A DNA stretch of 64,000 nt from Anas platyrhynchos (lineage: Eukaryota; Chordata; Aves; Anseriformes; Anatidae). How positions within the stretch are numbered: the stretch's first letter is position 1; the number at the start of each line of letters is the position of its first letter. The notes beneath the pieces are model-generated. The model was not told the DNA's origin. It saw nothing but the letters and a program-made list of their open reading frames with translations, and made no database searches. Made by a program: the position numbers and the translations under genes. Shown in pieces: positions 41,763 to 53,300 of the stretch. Location: assembly GCF_047663525.1 (NCBI RefSeq), contig NC_092621.1, positions 14,767,501-14,831,500 of the forward strand, given 5' to 3'.

Positions 41763-43517
41763 GAATGTTGACACAGCAACTTGCAAAGGAATTTCACAGA
41801 CAAAACAACCCTGTATTCAGAGATGATAACAAAATAAACTGGGATTTCACATGTATTTATGCAGAAATTTTGGCCTAACAAAATAAACCAAGTGTATGAG
41901 ATAATTATCATAAATCGTCTTACATGTATACCACCCCACATCGTCCTTTGCAGATTTAAGTTAAGAGAGGCTGAAGGAACACATAAAACATTGCTTGAGG
42001 TTTCAACCAATACTTGAAAGAGATCTCAGTTTCTCAAAATTTCCCAACCTCATTGAGAGATCCCAGATGACTGAAACATTACTATTAGGTTTCATTTATA
42101 TTTCAAAACCTGGAATATTTCTCTGGCCCTGAACACTGACCCCTTGGACTGTTGTCTATCCCTGGTGCACGATAGAGAGTTTCAAAACAGATACAGGCGT
42201 GCAAATAAAGTAAATCAAGTCTAGGAATTCCTGGGAAAGAGCAAATAACCAGTGTTTATACCAGTAAATAAAACAGGTCAGGTTTCATTTTATAGCCCTA
42301 GAGGCAAAGGGGTATGGGTCAGTTCACATCCAGTCAGCTAACCTTCTGCCACAAAAACAGTTGTCCTGCTGGAACGAGCCCTTGGTCCATCTGAGTTATT
42401 GCACTGAGCCCAAGTGCAGTTTGAGGGAGAGATAGCTAGCACAGGCCAAAACCACATTAAATAATTCAACAAGAAGGATAATCATGTGCCCTTTCCTGAA
42501 TCCCATGACCTGGTGGTCTTTAGTTTAGCAGCAGAGACACAACTAGGCTGTTTGACAGAGGACAGAAGCAGGCTCAGTCAGCTGCAGCATATTACAGTGA
42601 CCCTACACTGCTGCTTCTAAGGCCCAGGATTAAAAATCCTCCACCTGCAAAACATCCTGAGCAATGAAAGTTAACAAACATTACATGAGTAATAAAATCT
42701 TAACTGCTTTATAAAGCAACAGTTCTGAAATAGTTCCAGAAAAATAGCTTGTTGCTAAGGTCCAACTCTGGAGTGCCATTTGCTAGGTCATTTTTGTTTC
42801 TTGGATGGCCACAGTTGATGACAACTTTGGTAAATACAAAGATGGGCCATCAAATTTAGCTTTGAAAATATCAGAACTAAATCAAGACATTTGAAAGTTA
42901 TATCTAACATATTTCCCAGTTGTAGCAGGTGTCATACCTGCAGGGTTGTTTCCTTCCAAACCTCAATGAAGATTTTATCTTTTTGTCATAGCCCAATTCA
43001 TGTCAATGTCTCAATTACAGGGATCATCACACGGAAAGCAGAGTTACCAGTGATCTAGGTGTTTTCAGCTAAATGCTGGCAAAGTGGCTTCATTCTCTTA
43101 CATTATGGGACTTTGATGCAAGTAATGCAAATATCTCCAGAGCTGTAACAGTGAAAAGAGAAAAACCTAAAATGAGAAAAAATCCTCACTCCACAAACAA
43201 TCATAAAAGGTGAGTTCTTGTCTCCCTCCTGAAATCTAAAGCATGCTTATCAAAATCAGCAGCCCATCTACTGTGTGTCATGGTTCTTGTCCCTGTTCCT
43301 ATTTCAGTCCTTGGATGTATTTTTTAGCAAAGATTTTTTTTTTTCTTTCTGGTGCATGGCCCTGGTGAACCAACTTCATCATTCTGTATAATTTTCTGTA
43401 ATGAAATTAGCACAACCCAGCACACATTCACGTCTGAAATCATGTCACCCCCCTGCAAAAATGGTTCACTTTTAATGAAATTTTTATTTTGCACCATCAC
43501 CAGCAGGGATTCTGATT

Positions 43518-43601
43518 ATTTTATTTTGTTTAATTTTATTATTTATTTAATTTTAATTATTTTATTTTATATTATTATTTTTATTTTATTTATTTATCTC
43601 A
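43518..43601 (+). repeat. TTTTATTAT low-complexity tract
   Basis: About 84 bp of nearly pure A/T, with ATTTTATTATTTATTT repeats. Confidence 0.85.
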
Positions 43602-44639
43602 TGCAGTAATAATCTAAGTGAATGGAAACACTTTAATTTCCCCTTGTGTTCCTACCACCAGTCTTCAGCTGTAGTCATGCAGATACATTGAGATCCAACC
43701 TCCTTTTCCAAATTTACACATATCTCTTGAGCATACGTGCAAGACATAAGGAAGTGGGAGGTAACAAACATAGTATCTGCTGCTCTCATGGGTGGGGATC
43801 ATCGATAGGATCCAGTGAGGCCAGTCTTGCAATCCCCACAGTGTCTGGTGGCACATTCAGGGACTAATTTCTGGAGAGACCGTGACAATGGCACCTATGT
43901 ACTTACCTGTACTTATAACCCGATTATATTGCAACATCAATGTTAAACATGGAAATTGGGGGGAAATATCAAATGGTTTTAACCAGCTTATATTTACATA
44001 AACAAAAAACATAGCTTGTTCCACTATACATTTAATTTCTCTCCAGCTGAACTGATTTCCAGGAACAGATCTTATAATTTCTGCTGTTATTTGCAGCTCT
44101 GTCACTATAGACCAATGACCTGAAGCTACAGCTTGGCTGCTTTGCAGTGCTGTTTCAAAAAGCCTTTCTGAGATACTAGTAAACAGTGGGTGGGCTGAGG
44201 AAACAACAGATAATCGGTTTTATTTTTTCCCTCAGTGTTTTTTTAAGAAAGGGACATGTTGACCAGGGCCTGAGGTCTCCAAGAAGGCATTTGACAGACC
44301 CACTTGTTTGTTAAAGGTCTGAAATTCCTGGTTGATTCCCCATTACCAGCAATCACGTGTGTGTGATACCTTTTGTTTTCGATTTGTGAAGAGTAACATA
44401 TCACAACAGAAAACAAATTTCTCATATCAGCTGCACTATTTACACCATGCTTATAAAAGGATCTACTAAAAGGGTAAGAATTTTATTTTTTTTGGCAAGC
44501 TCTTGGCAGCACAGAGCAGTAAAGGGAGAAAGTTCCCAGAAACTAGGTTTTGATCCCCCACACAGAAAACAACACCAGAATTTTGCACTTGCTGACATGT
44601 TTATGACTTTGAGCTAAATGTGTCCTTATACACCTTGAT

Positions 44640-44940
44640 GCCAGGGTGCAGAGTGGGCCAGGGGCTCCCTGGGGCCTGCTGAGGCTCCGTGGCATCGCCA
44701 GGCAGGGCCTCCCACCGCCCAGGCCCTGGGCAACTCCATGGGGACAGGGATGGCCAAGAACAAGTTGTCAGCCCAAGGGTGAGGGTCCCAGTCAGCAAGG
44801 GATGCGGCCAGGCAGAGCAGGCACTGATGGTAGCCTCGTGAAGGCCAAAATGGGCTCCTGGGACAAGGGCAGGGTGGGGGAGGCCTGTACGGGGCTGGCC
44901 TGGGATGTAAGTGTTGTTGGTTCTCTCAGGCCCTGACACC
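44640..44940. other. GC-rich block of unknown origin
   Basis: About 300 bp much richer in G and C than its AT-rich surroundings, open in frames on both strands (96 and 112 codons), as expected of GC-rich DNA. No family or domain recognised; it could be a transposon piece or captured sequence. Confidence 0.4.
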
Positions 44941-46498
44941 TGAGATGTCCTTTATGCCCTCTTTGAGGATTTAATTTGTCACCTGAATATTATTGTAGAT
45001 GAAAGCCTGGTAGTTATGGAAGCAACAATTTCTAAAATCAAAATGGGAATGTTACGCTAACTCTCTACAATATTTTCTTGGTTTCCTATGAGCTCATTTG
45101 TGTCCCATTAAAGACTTCTTCACCCTCAACTTAGTAGCTGGGCTCTAGGAAGAAAAAAGTAAAGGCAGTCAAGCTTTATGTAAAAAGTAATGTTCTTTTT
45201 GGATTGAACCCAAAGCATTTTCAATTATTCCTCAAAAGTGTCAATATGGATGGTTCAGATATACAAAATCAAACAGTGCAGTGCTAGAAATTAAATATTA
45301 GGATTTTATTTATATATATATATTAAATACACACACATACATAATTTTAAAAATAGAAGAGGTAGGTTTAATTTAACCTGCTTTTACACAAGTATAACAG
45401 CAACAACAACAAAAAAATGTATCTGGCCCAGTCAATTCCCACTTCTTTACAGTCAACTCAGGAAGACAGGCACCTTTAGGGCATGACTTACCAGGCCTGT
45501 TTTTAGGAGTCTGCTTAAGACAACAGAAATCATGCCTTCTAAGGGTTGGTTTCTCAATCTCCCTGATTAAAAGGATGGCCAAGGATGACTACCATAGAAT
45601 CTGACATACACCTTTAGAGGCACCTCACTCCCAGAAATCAAGGAAGATCAGCTTACCCAAACCCCTTAACAACAGAAGTCTTCAGACCTACCCACACACA
45701 AACCCTCAGAGCCATTAGAGCTGTCTGAAAGACCCCTTACATTCAAACTCACCCCTCTGAGCAGAGAGTTTGTTAAATACAGTTAAGTTTTAAGTGACAA
45801 TGTTATTAGTAGCATCTTTATCCCGTAAAATGTCATCAGAGGTGAATCAGTTCTGTCACAGATGCACCCAAAGCGGCTGTTTTCTGACACAGCTACCTAA
45901 AGCCTACTACTTAGGGCTCTCTGAGCAGAAAATGTGATGGACCTTTTCTCCCAAATATGTTGAACTGGAGTTATCATGAACACCACACCTTATGCTGCCG
46001 TAGGAGGTGCATCCCTGAGTGTCAGCTGAGGAGCATGTTGGATGGCAGTGAGGTCTGCAGGAACCCAGCAGGAAAAAGCACCTGATGTCACCTCCTGTTT
46101 ATCACTCAGTGATGCACTAGGAAATGGCACTAGGAAAAGCATTGTTACTCAATCTACTGTGCTGGCTTCATGCACTTAACTTTCCATGCACATGTATCTT
46201 GCATATGTGTTTAATAGTCACCATTTGTTTTATACCAAATTCTTAAGAGATACTTACCTCTCATATAACAGCTGAAATAAAGACAGCAAGACACAAACAT
46301 TTAGTACTTTATTTATTTATTTATTTTTCTCTTGTAGCTGTAATAGGAAACAGGAACTGCAATAACTATGTAAAGGTCCACTCTTAAAAGTTATCCAGGT
46401 ATTTTCCAACTGAAACCTGCACCTACCCCACCTTCAACGCCATGGAAGCAAACTCTGGATTATCCCTTTCTGAAGATGCATAAGGACAAACTTGAACA

Positions 46499-46534
46499 AA
46501 CTCTCTCTCTCTCTCTATATATATATATAAAGAA

Positions 46535-46568
<34 letters not shown>

Positions 46569-46569
46569 T
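46499..46569 (+). repeat. CT then AT microsatellite
   Basis: CTCTCTCT passes into two ATATAT arrays separated by AAAGAA. Confidence 0.9.
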
Positions 46570-47881
46570 CAGTTCTATTCTATATTTGGTCAAATTTTGC
46601 ATTTTACATTACAATTGCAATGACTATTTATACAAAAGCCCAGAACAGCAGCTGCTAATTGTCCAGCCATTGAATCATGCCTCAGCTGTTGAGCTGTGGT
46701 AAGTGTATTCTATGTACACTCCACATACTGTTGTGCTAGAGAAAAATTAGATATGCTGGGACATTGTATGGAACTTCTTGCGTCAGTGAAAAGGCTCATT
46801 ATATTCATTTTGGATAATGCCTCCCTCTCTGACATTAAGAACAAACAGACAAGATTTTTCTGTGCAGTGGAGAAGCTGTATTACTGAAACAGCTGTCCTT
46901 TGAGAATTGGTAAGGTCCATGTGACCCTGGTTACCCTGACAGATTCAGTTCAGGTGTTGCTTCATCTTCCCCAATTATAATTTATGACCCAAGGCAACGA
47001 TCCATCAAACCAGATAATGTTACTTGGAGCTTAAAATGGCAGAAGAGGGTAGGCATTTCCTACCACCAGTGAACAGGAAAGCTCTATCATTACTGAACAC
47101 ATTATCACAGCAGCAGAAGAAGGCTTTTTCCAATAAAAAAGATGGATGTTACAGGAAACATTCAAAAGCTGCAGTCTCTGATGTGAAGGTTGGGGACCCC
47201 TGTCACAGAACGTAGCAATGAGTCTCAAGTCATTGCAAGTGCCATCCTGACCCCACTGAAACCAACAGCAAAACTCCCACTAATTTCAGCAAGCTGAAAA
47301 TTTACTTTGGATTCAGGTTATGGCTGAATCACCACCTTGTTAGTGATCAGCAGATGATGTCTCCACTCTGTGCAATAATGCTCAGCTGTAAAACAGAAAC
47401 TGTGGGAGTTATCCCCATCAGCAAGAGATAACAATACAAGTCTTAATGTGAAGCACACAACTTCTCTGAGATTTAGAGGTGTCAAAGAAACAGGGGCAGT
47501 CAGGGAGCCATCATTTGCCTTCTGTTTGCCAGGAAATAATTTAATCTGGTAATTTGTTGTGGTGAGAAGCATCAGGGAAAAAAATCCCCACATTGCAGCA
47601 AACACTGCTAGACACTGAAGTCAGAGTCCTGTAATGAAAAGCCAGTACTGAGGTTAGAAGGCCATCAGCAAGAAATCTTCAGTGCTTGTTGAGGGTGAGG
47701 AAGTCATTTTATTCCCCTACAAGATGTGAACAGCAATATGAAATAAGGGTACAAAAAACAGAAGCCAGGGACAATCAAATTTGCAACCCTCCCCCAGACC
47801 ATTGCCATCATATTAGTATAAATCTTCCATTGGAAAAAAAAAAAAAAAAAAAGTACAGAACTACAAGAGCAAACCTATCTT

Positions 47882-47887
47882 TTTATT
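47882..47887 (-). promoter_or_regulatory. C6: Candidate C6 poly(A) signal AATAAA
   Basis: First canonical hexamer on the minus strand after the C6 stop, 1.05 kb away. Further AATAAA copies occur near 46310-46325 in a low-complexity stretch. Confidence 0.4.
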
Positions 47888-48176
47888 AAAATCATTTTTA
47901 GTACATTTTAAGCAAGAAAATATAATGCTTCATTGTTTTTAGCTGAAGGATTCATTGCTTCTCTTCCTTGAGCTCCATCCAGTTGAAATTAGCTACTGTA
48001 AATTGAGAGAGATTGGCAGCATCCCAGATGCAGGGGTATAATACCTTCTTGAAGGGGAAATAATCATTTCAGATACAGCCCACTCCCTGCTTGCAGGTGA
48101 CTCTGCCCAGATTCTGGATAGGTGTGACAGTTATGCATAAGGCACATTATTCATGGATGGACGCTGTTTGGATGCT

Positions 48177-48197
48177 CCCCCCCCCCCCCCCCCCCCT
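48177..48197 (+). repeat. Poly(C) run, 21 C
   Basis: Homopolymer in the presumed C6 3' UTR; G run in the C6 transcript sense. Confidence 0.9.
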
Positions 48198-48937
48198 CCG
48201 ATTTTCATTGTTTTGCTGACTGCTGGTGGAAAAAAACTGTCAGCCAGCTTTCCCCTGCTTGGAAGGCAGGTTTCTAATCCTTTGTTTTGTAAAATCCTGA
48301 GCCTAGGGCTCAAAACCAACAGACAAACCCAGAAAGCAAACCCTTCCTCCCTTCAGTTACACCAATTAAAAAAAAATAATCTCATACTTTTGAAGAAGAC
48401 TTCGCTCAATCACTGTGTATTTGGGGTTTTCAGTATTTTGTATTGCTCCCTGAATTTGCATGGTGAGTGCCCATACGTGCAGCCTCTGTCAGGAACCTGT
48501 TAGGTGTCAGAGGGAATGTGCAATGATGCTGAAGTGCTTGATTTGCCCAGCGGGCGCTCAGCCAGCAAGATGACCAGGGTGCAGAGCAGTCACCAGTGCA
48601 GAGAGGGAGCAACAAATGGCTGAGGAAAGGAAAAGTCTAATCCAGCACCAGGGAAATGAGAGGCAGCACTCCCCTTCCTCTGTGCCCATCTCTCACTTGC
48701 CTCCCTCTTACCATGCAGAGTTAATGACAGTGAGAGCAGTATCCCCATATCTCAAACCCCACATCATCTTCATGAAATAAAAAACCCACTGCCACCATTT
48801 TCCCACTAAATGAGCTCTATCTTTTTTTGCATCCTTTTACATCCATTTGTCCTTTCATAACTAGTCAAGTTTTCCCCAACGTAGTTTAGCCCATGCGTAG
48901 TGGGATGGTGGTGGTGGCCACCAGGAGAGCTGTCAGT

Positions 48938-49119
48938 TTACCCCAGGCAGCTCCCCTCCTCCAGCACCTCCAGTCTGATGCCAGAACACTTCATGGCTGC
49001 CAGCATGCAATAACCAACTGTCCTCCTTCTCCCTGTTGACTCCATCTGGATGCAGTGAAGCCGTCTGTCTTCTTTGGGACACTGGTAAGGCATCAGGCAG
49101 GAGCACTGGGTCTGCGTCT
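48938..49119 (-). CDS. C6: C6 last exon: FIM2 and stop
   Basis: 182 nt coding [28 protein letters not shown] and VLEEGSCLG, then the stop codon at 48938-48940. Cysteine pattern and the CLG end match the C6 C-terminus (human ends CLA). Acceptor ATTCCTAG. Confidence 0.95.
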
Positions 49120-50299
49120 CTAGGAATGAATGTGTTGGAGATTTAGCTGCAAACGTCATAACTGAAAACATTTTATAGTGTGACAACATTTCAGAAACCA
49201 ACAGGGAACAATGCTATTGCAGATTGATACCTTAGTTGGAGGGCCTATAGTGCATGTACTAGTTGATAGGGTATTAGGAGTAGAGTAAAAAGAAGTTTTA
49301 AATACCAGGTTTTGCAGCAGTGGCCTATACAGGAGCAGAAATGAACTATCTAACTATTTTTATCCACTGGTTTTCCCTGACCTTTCTTCTAAACAAAAAG
49401 ATATTAAGTTGACTTTCTGTTCCCAATTATCTTTGCACACAATGTTGCTGTGAAATGGAGTCTTAAGGTCCGTATTGTGTCAGCTCCTATTTCATTACAG
49501 CTCCCTTTATGAATGTTAAGCTACCTGCTGCTGGCCTGTGGTAAACTCAGTCCTGCCGGTTATTTCATTACCCATTTCTGATCTAATCAGATTCTGACTC
49601 TTTATATTCTTTCCCAGAAATTCCCTAGGCAGGAAACCAAGTTTCTGCCTCTCCTACTTTAAAACATGAAAAACATGCATTTTCCTCAGTTTAGCTGCTT
49701 TCATATGATACTGAAGTATTTTCTGCCTCTGTGTTGATACCAACTACTCATTCTCAGGAACATCAAAACTTCTTTTTCCTAAATGTTTGTGCATATTCAT
49801 GGGAAAGAAGACTTCCGTGAAGACAGTGAGGAGGAGAGTCCAGTTCCAACCTCATGAGTACCCCAATGAAAACTTATATAAAATACTCAATGTATTTTTT
49901 CTCCTGGTACTCTTGCTCACCATCATTTTTGCTTGTTGAACAGGACTTCTATGTGAGTCTTTGAAAAAAACAAACAACAAAACAAACAAAAAAAACACTG
50001 AGGTAATGCTACAGGATCCAGCCTTAAGCCAATTTCACAGTGGGAACAGATCTAGACTTCTTACAGGTTCTGGAAGAAATAAAACCAATGCTTTTTTAAA
50101 TTATAGCCACCTACCCAGGAGCCTGGAGTGCCTGGAGGCTACACCACACTGTGCCCCTTGAGGGGCACACCTGGTCCTGACCACAGCTTCAGCCCCACAA
50201 TGAGCAATATTTTGTGCAGTACCTTTAAGCCACCTACTTCAAATCCTGTGCTGCATAAATAATTTTGCAAAATAGGGTTTTAAGATTGCTTCTCACTGC

Positions 50300-50338
<39 letters not shown>

Positions 50339-53300
50339 TGAGCAGTCAAGGTGTGATAGAGATCATGTTTGTCTCTGGAAGCAAGTGGAGGAATGAGCGT
50401 GGCTGCCACTCAGAATTTTCCTGGCAGGCATGTGATATGCGTGGAGCCAGCCAGCACCTCAGACATTTACAGGAAAACCCACTGCTCTTATCACCCGGTT
50501 ACAAAGTAAATAGCCAAGTTGCACAACAGTGTTTATAAAATAATCCTCTTAGGAGTTTCACCAAACAGCTTAGCTAGTTCATTAAAACTCCTAATAAACA
50601 CAGCTTTCATGTATGGGTATTTGCAATTTTTACCATTAAAAACCCATTAAGCCTGATGGCCCCTGTCTTGCTAAGTAGTTTTATTATTTAATTTTATAAT
50701 CTAATTATATGGTATAGAGGGTGTGGCTCAGGTTTACTCCTGAAGCACAAAACGATGATTTTAGTAGCCTCACAGGGAATAGGTGATAAAATTGCTGATT
50801 ACATCTCTGTGATTACAGATTAAGTTCCCTTAATCTTTAAGTTCCTTTTGTCCCTTACTAATGGAAAGTGGCAACACTACACCACTTGTGCCTAAGGGAA
50901 AAGGCACATACCCAATTGTAACACATTAGCAGGGACATGGGACTGACCACACTTCCATAGTCTTCTCACCATAAATTGGTGAAATAGACAGCAATGCCTG
51001 TAAATTCTCTCCTTAGAGCAGTGAAGGAGCCAGCATGTTTTATTTTCAGTGCCTAAGGGCTGGGATAAATGCCATCATTCAGAAGCCATACCTGGACAGT
51101 ACTCCCAGTCATAGCAGGTGTCATAGCCGCAGGGCACTTTCTTCATGCTGTTTGTGGAGAGCTTTGCCCTTTCAATAGCCCAGCGTATGTTGGTATTACC
51201 AAGGCAAGGGCCAGCATGCAAGAAATGAAATGACTGCTCTCCAAGGCACATTTCAGCTGAATATTGACAGCTGGACTTTGTCACGTTCTGTTCAGAAGCA
51301 GCATGTAGTACACAGATGTCTTCTGAGTAGTGGCTACCCCAAGGAAAAAGAAAAAATATTTTAGCAGGCTGTAAAACAAGTCCGTGCTTCTAAACACTCC
51401 ACCAGCATATGATGAAACACAGAAAAAACATGGCCAAGCTGGGTATCTGTCCAGCTACTGCAGTATGTGGACCTTGGGAAGCCCCTGATACAGCATAGTG
51501 CTGTGAGCTGGGGAAGTTTTGATCCCATCCAAGAGATAGGAAGTGAAAGACATTCATGCACAAGAAAACAGGCGTTGCTGTTGCCTCCTCAAGGCATGGG
51601 ATACTTCCACAGACCCTGTGTTCTCAGCCTGATAGTAGCCCAGCTCATATTCAATACATGTTCTTCTTTCCATCTCCAGCCCCACATGACCTCCACTCTG
51701 GCCAGCCATTCACTAAAAATCCTCCAGGATAACCCTCTATTAACTTAAAGGCTCAAAGGTCTGTGCAGATTGTGTTCTGTGAGAGACAGTAAATCCAAGT
51801 CTTATGTGTTTTATATGATTTTGAAGTCTGAAATATGCAATGTATTTTGCAGCATGTTCATCTGAAAAGTGTGAATTTAAAGCACAAGGAGTGAGACCAT
51901 TACAGGGAGGTGATGACAGTGCCTAGGAAGTTGGAGGAAAAAAAGGAAGAAAAGAAAGAGTGGGAATTTCCAGTAGCAGGTGACAGTGGCAACAGAGTAA
52001 AAGGACAGACCATGGTGTGCCATTAGGTTAACGTCACTGTGCATTTATTTCACAGACCTATAAAGAGGGCTGTAATTTGAATATAGAGGCATAACTGGCG
52101 AGTATCTGAACAGAGACCAGTAACCTTGAGTTTGCTGTTGCCTTTTGCTACTTTTTGTTTTGTGCTCACAATGGACTCTCTGTCTGTCACTGGGGAAACG
52201 GTGACTTTTATATTTCTAATGAAAGCACTTAACTTACCCACAGTCCTCTTCTGGAGACATACAAACACACTCAGATCCAACCTGTTTCTGACCTGGATCG
52301 CAAAACCCTCTAATCTTAGTTTGTTCATCTGAAACAAGGGAGAGTTCTTGTAACTAGCAGCAAAGTGAAACAAAGCTCTTTGCAAGAATTGCTGCAAAAA
52401 CTTGTACAAGATGTTTCAACAGAATGAGTTCTCCTACTTTACTTTCACAAAGCCATGTTAATACAACTGTTTTTGTTTTTTTTTCCAATAATAGTGTCAG
52501 CATCTTAGCTCCATGATTAAAGTGTACAGTACACTGCAAATAACAATTCAGTGTTGTAATAATTTAGTGTTATTTTAAAAAAAAGTAAAAGCAAAATTAA
52601 TGAACAGTTGCTATACATCTAAAAAACAGCCAGTTGCTTGCTAGTTAGCTATCATAAACCATGCTGTGGATAATGCATTTGCAGAGATACTAACCTTTTT
52701 CACATGTAATATGTCTCAAAACAGGTGGGATCCACGACAGGTCTTTTCCACAAGTGTACTGTTGTTGACCAGTGACTATAAACCCAGCTTGGCAGCTTAG
52801 CCTCATGGTTTCACCAATGTCATAGTGTTGCTTAAATGGGGAAATTGTGACACTGTCAGATATTGGTGGCCTGAGGCATAATGCGGCTGTAATAAACAAG
52901 AAAAAAAAATCTTGTTGTTTTCATGGTGTAGGGATATTTACAGCAAGTCATAATGCCTCAGTTGAAGAGCCATGAAGGCACTCACGATAACACTTAACAG
53001 CTGACTGACATTCCAAACTAATATTTATCATAATTAAGTCTAGAAATTTTCAGTGCACTGTCATGTCAGTGTATTTTGTAAAAATACTTTTCAATCAATA
53101 ACTGAATAATTACAACGAATTTCTAATATATGCCAGTAAAAGTAATTTAATTTTAAAGTTTGTTAAAAATAAGGCTGACATTTACAGCATTTTTTTTTTT
53201 TTTATAAATGAAGTTATAAACAAAATAATTAAAACGAATGGCATTAGAAAACTCATAAGTATATTCAGGGAAATTATTTTGATAAAATGAACACTAAATA

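Larger units (their letters stand above)
35276..47881. other. C7-C6 convergent intergenic region, no gene recognised
   Basis: 12.6 kb between the presumed transcript ends. Contents: CR1 tails at 36587 and 41206, repeat copy A, GC-rich block 44640-44940 and several low-complexity tracts. Human MROH2B lies between these genes, but no array of HEAT-like exons was found here. Confidence 0.6.
47882..48937 (-). other. C6: C6 3' UTR (estimated)
   Basis: Minus-strand sequence from the C6 stop down to the first AATAAA (47882-47887). It contains a 21-base C run (G run in the transcript) at 48177-48197. The true 3' end is not determined. Confidence 0.4.
49120..51091 (-). other. C6: Last C6 intron
   Basis: Contains the 35-T run and unclassified repeat copy B; otherwise AT-rich with no feature seen. 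Confidence 0.8.

Noticed and set aside
44601-44939. 112-codon minus-strand frame and the 96-codon plus-strand frame over it
   Set aside because: Long frames are expected by chance in GC-rich DNA; Pro/Gly/Arg-rich products with no recognised domain.
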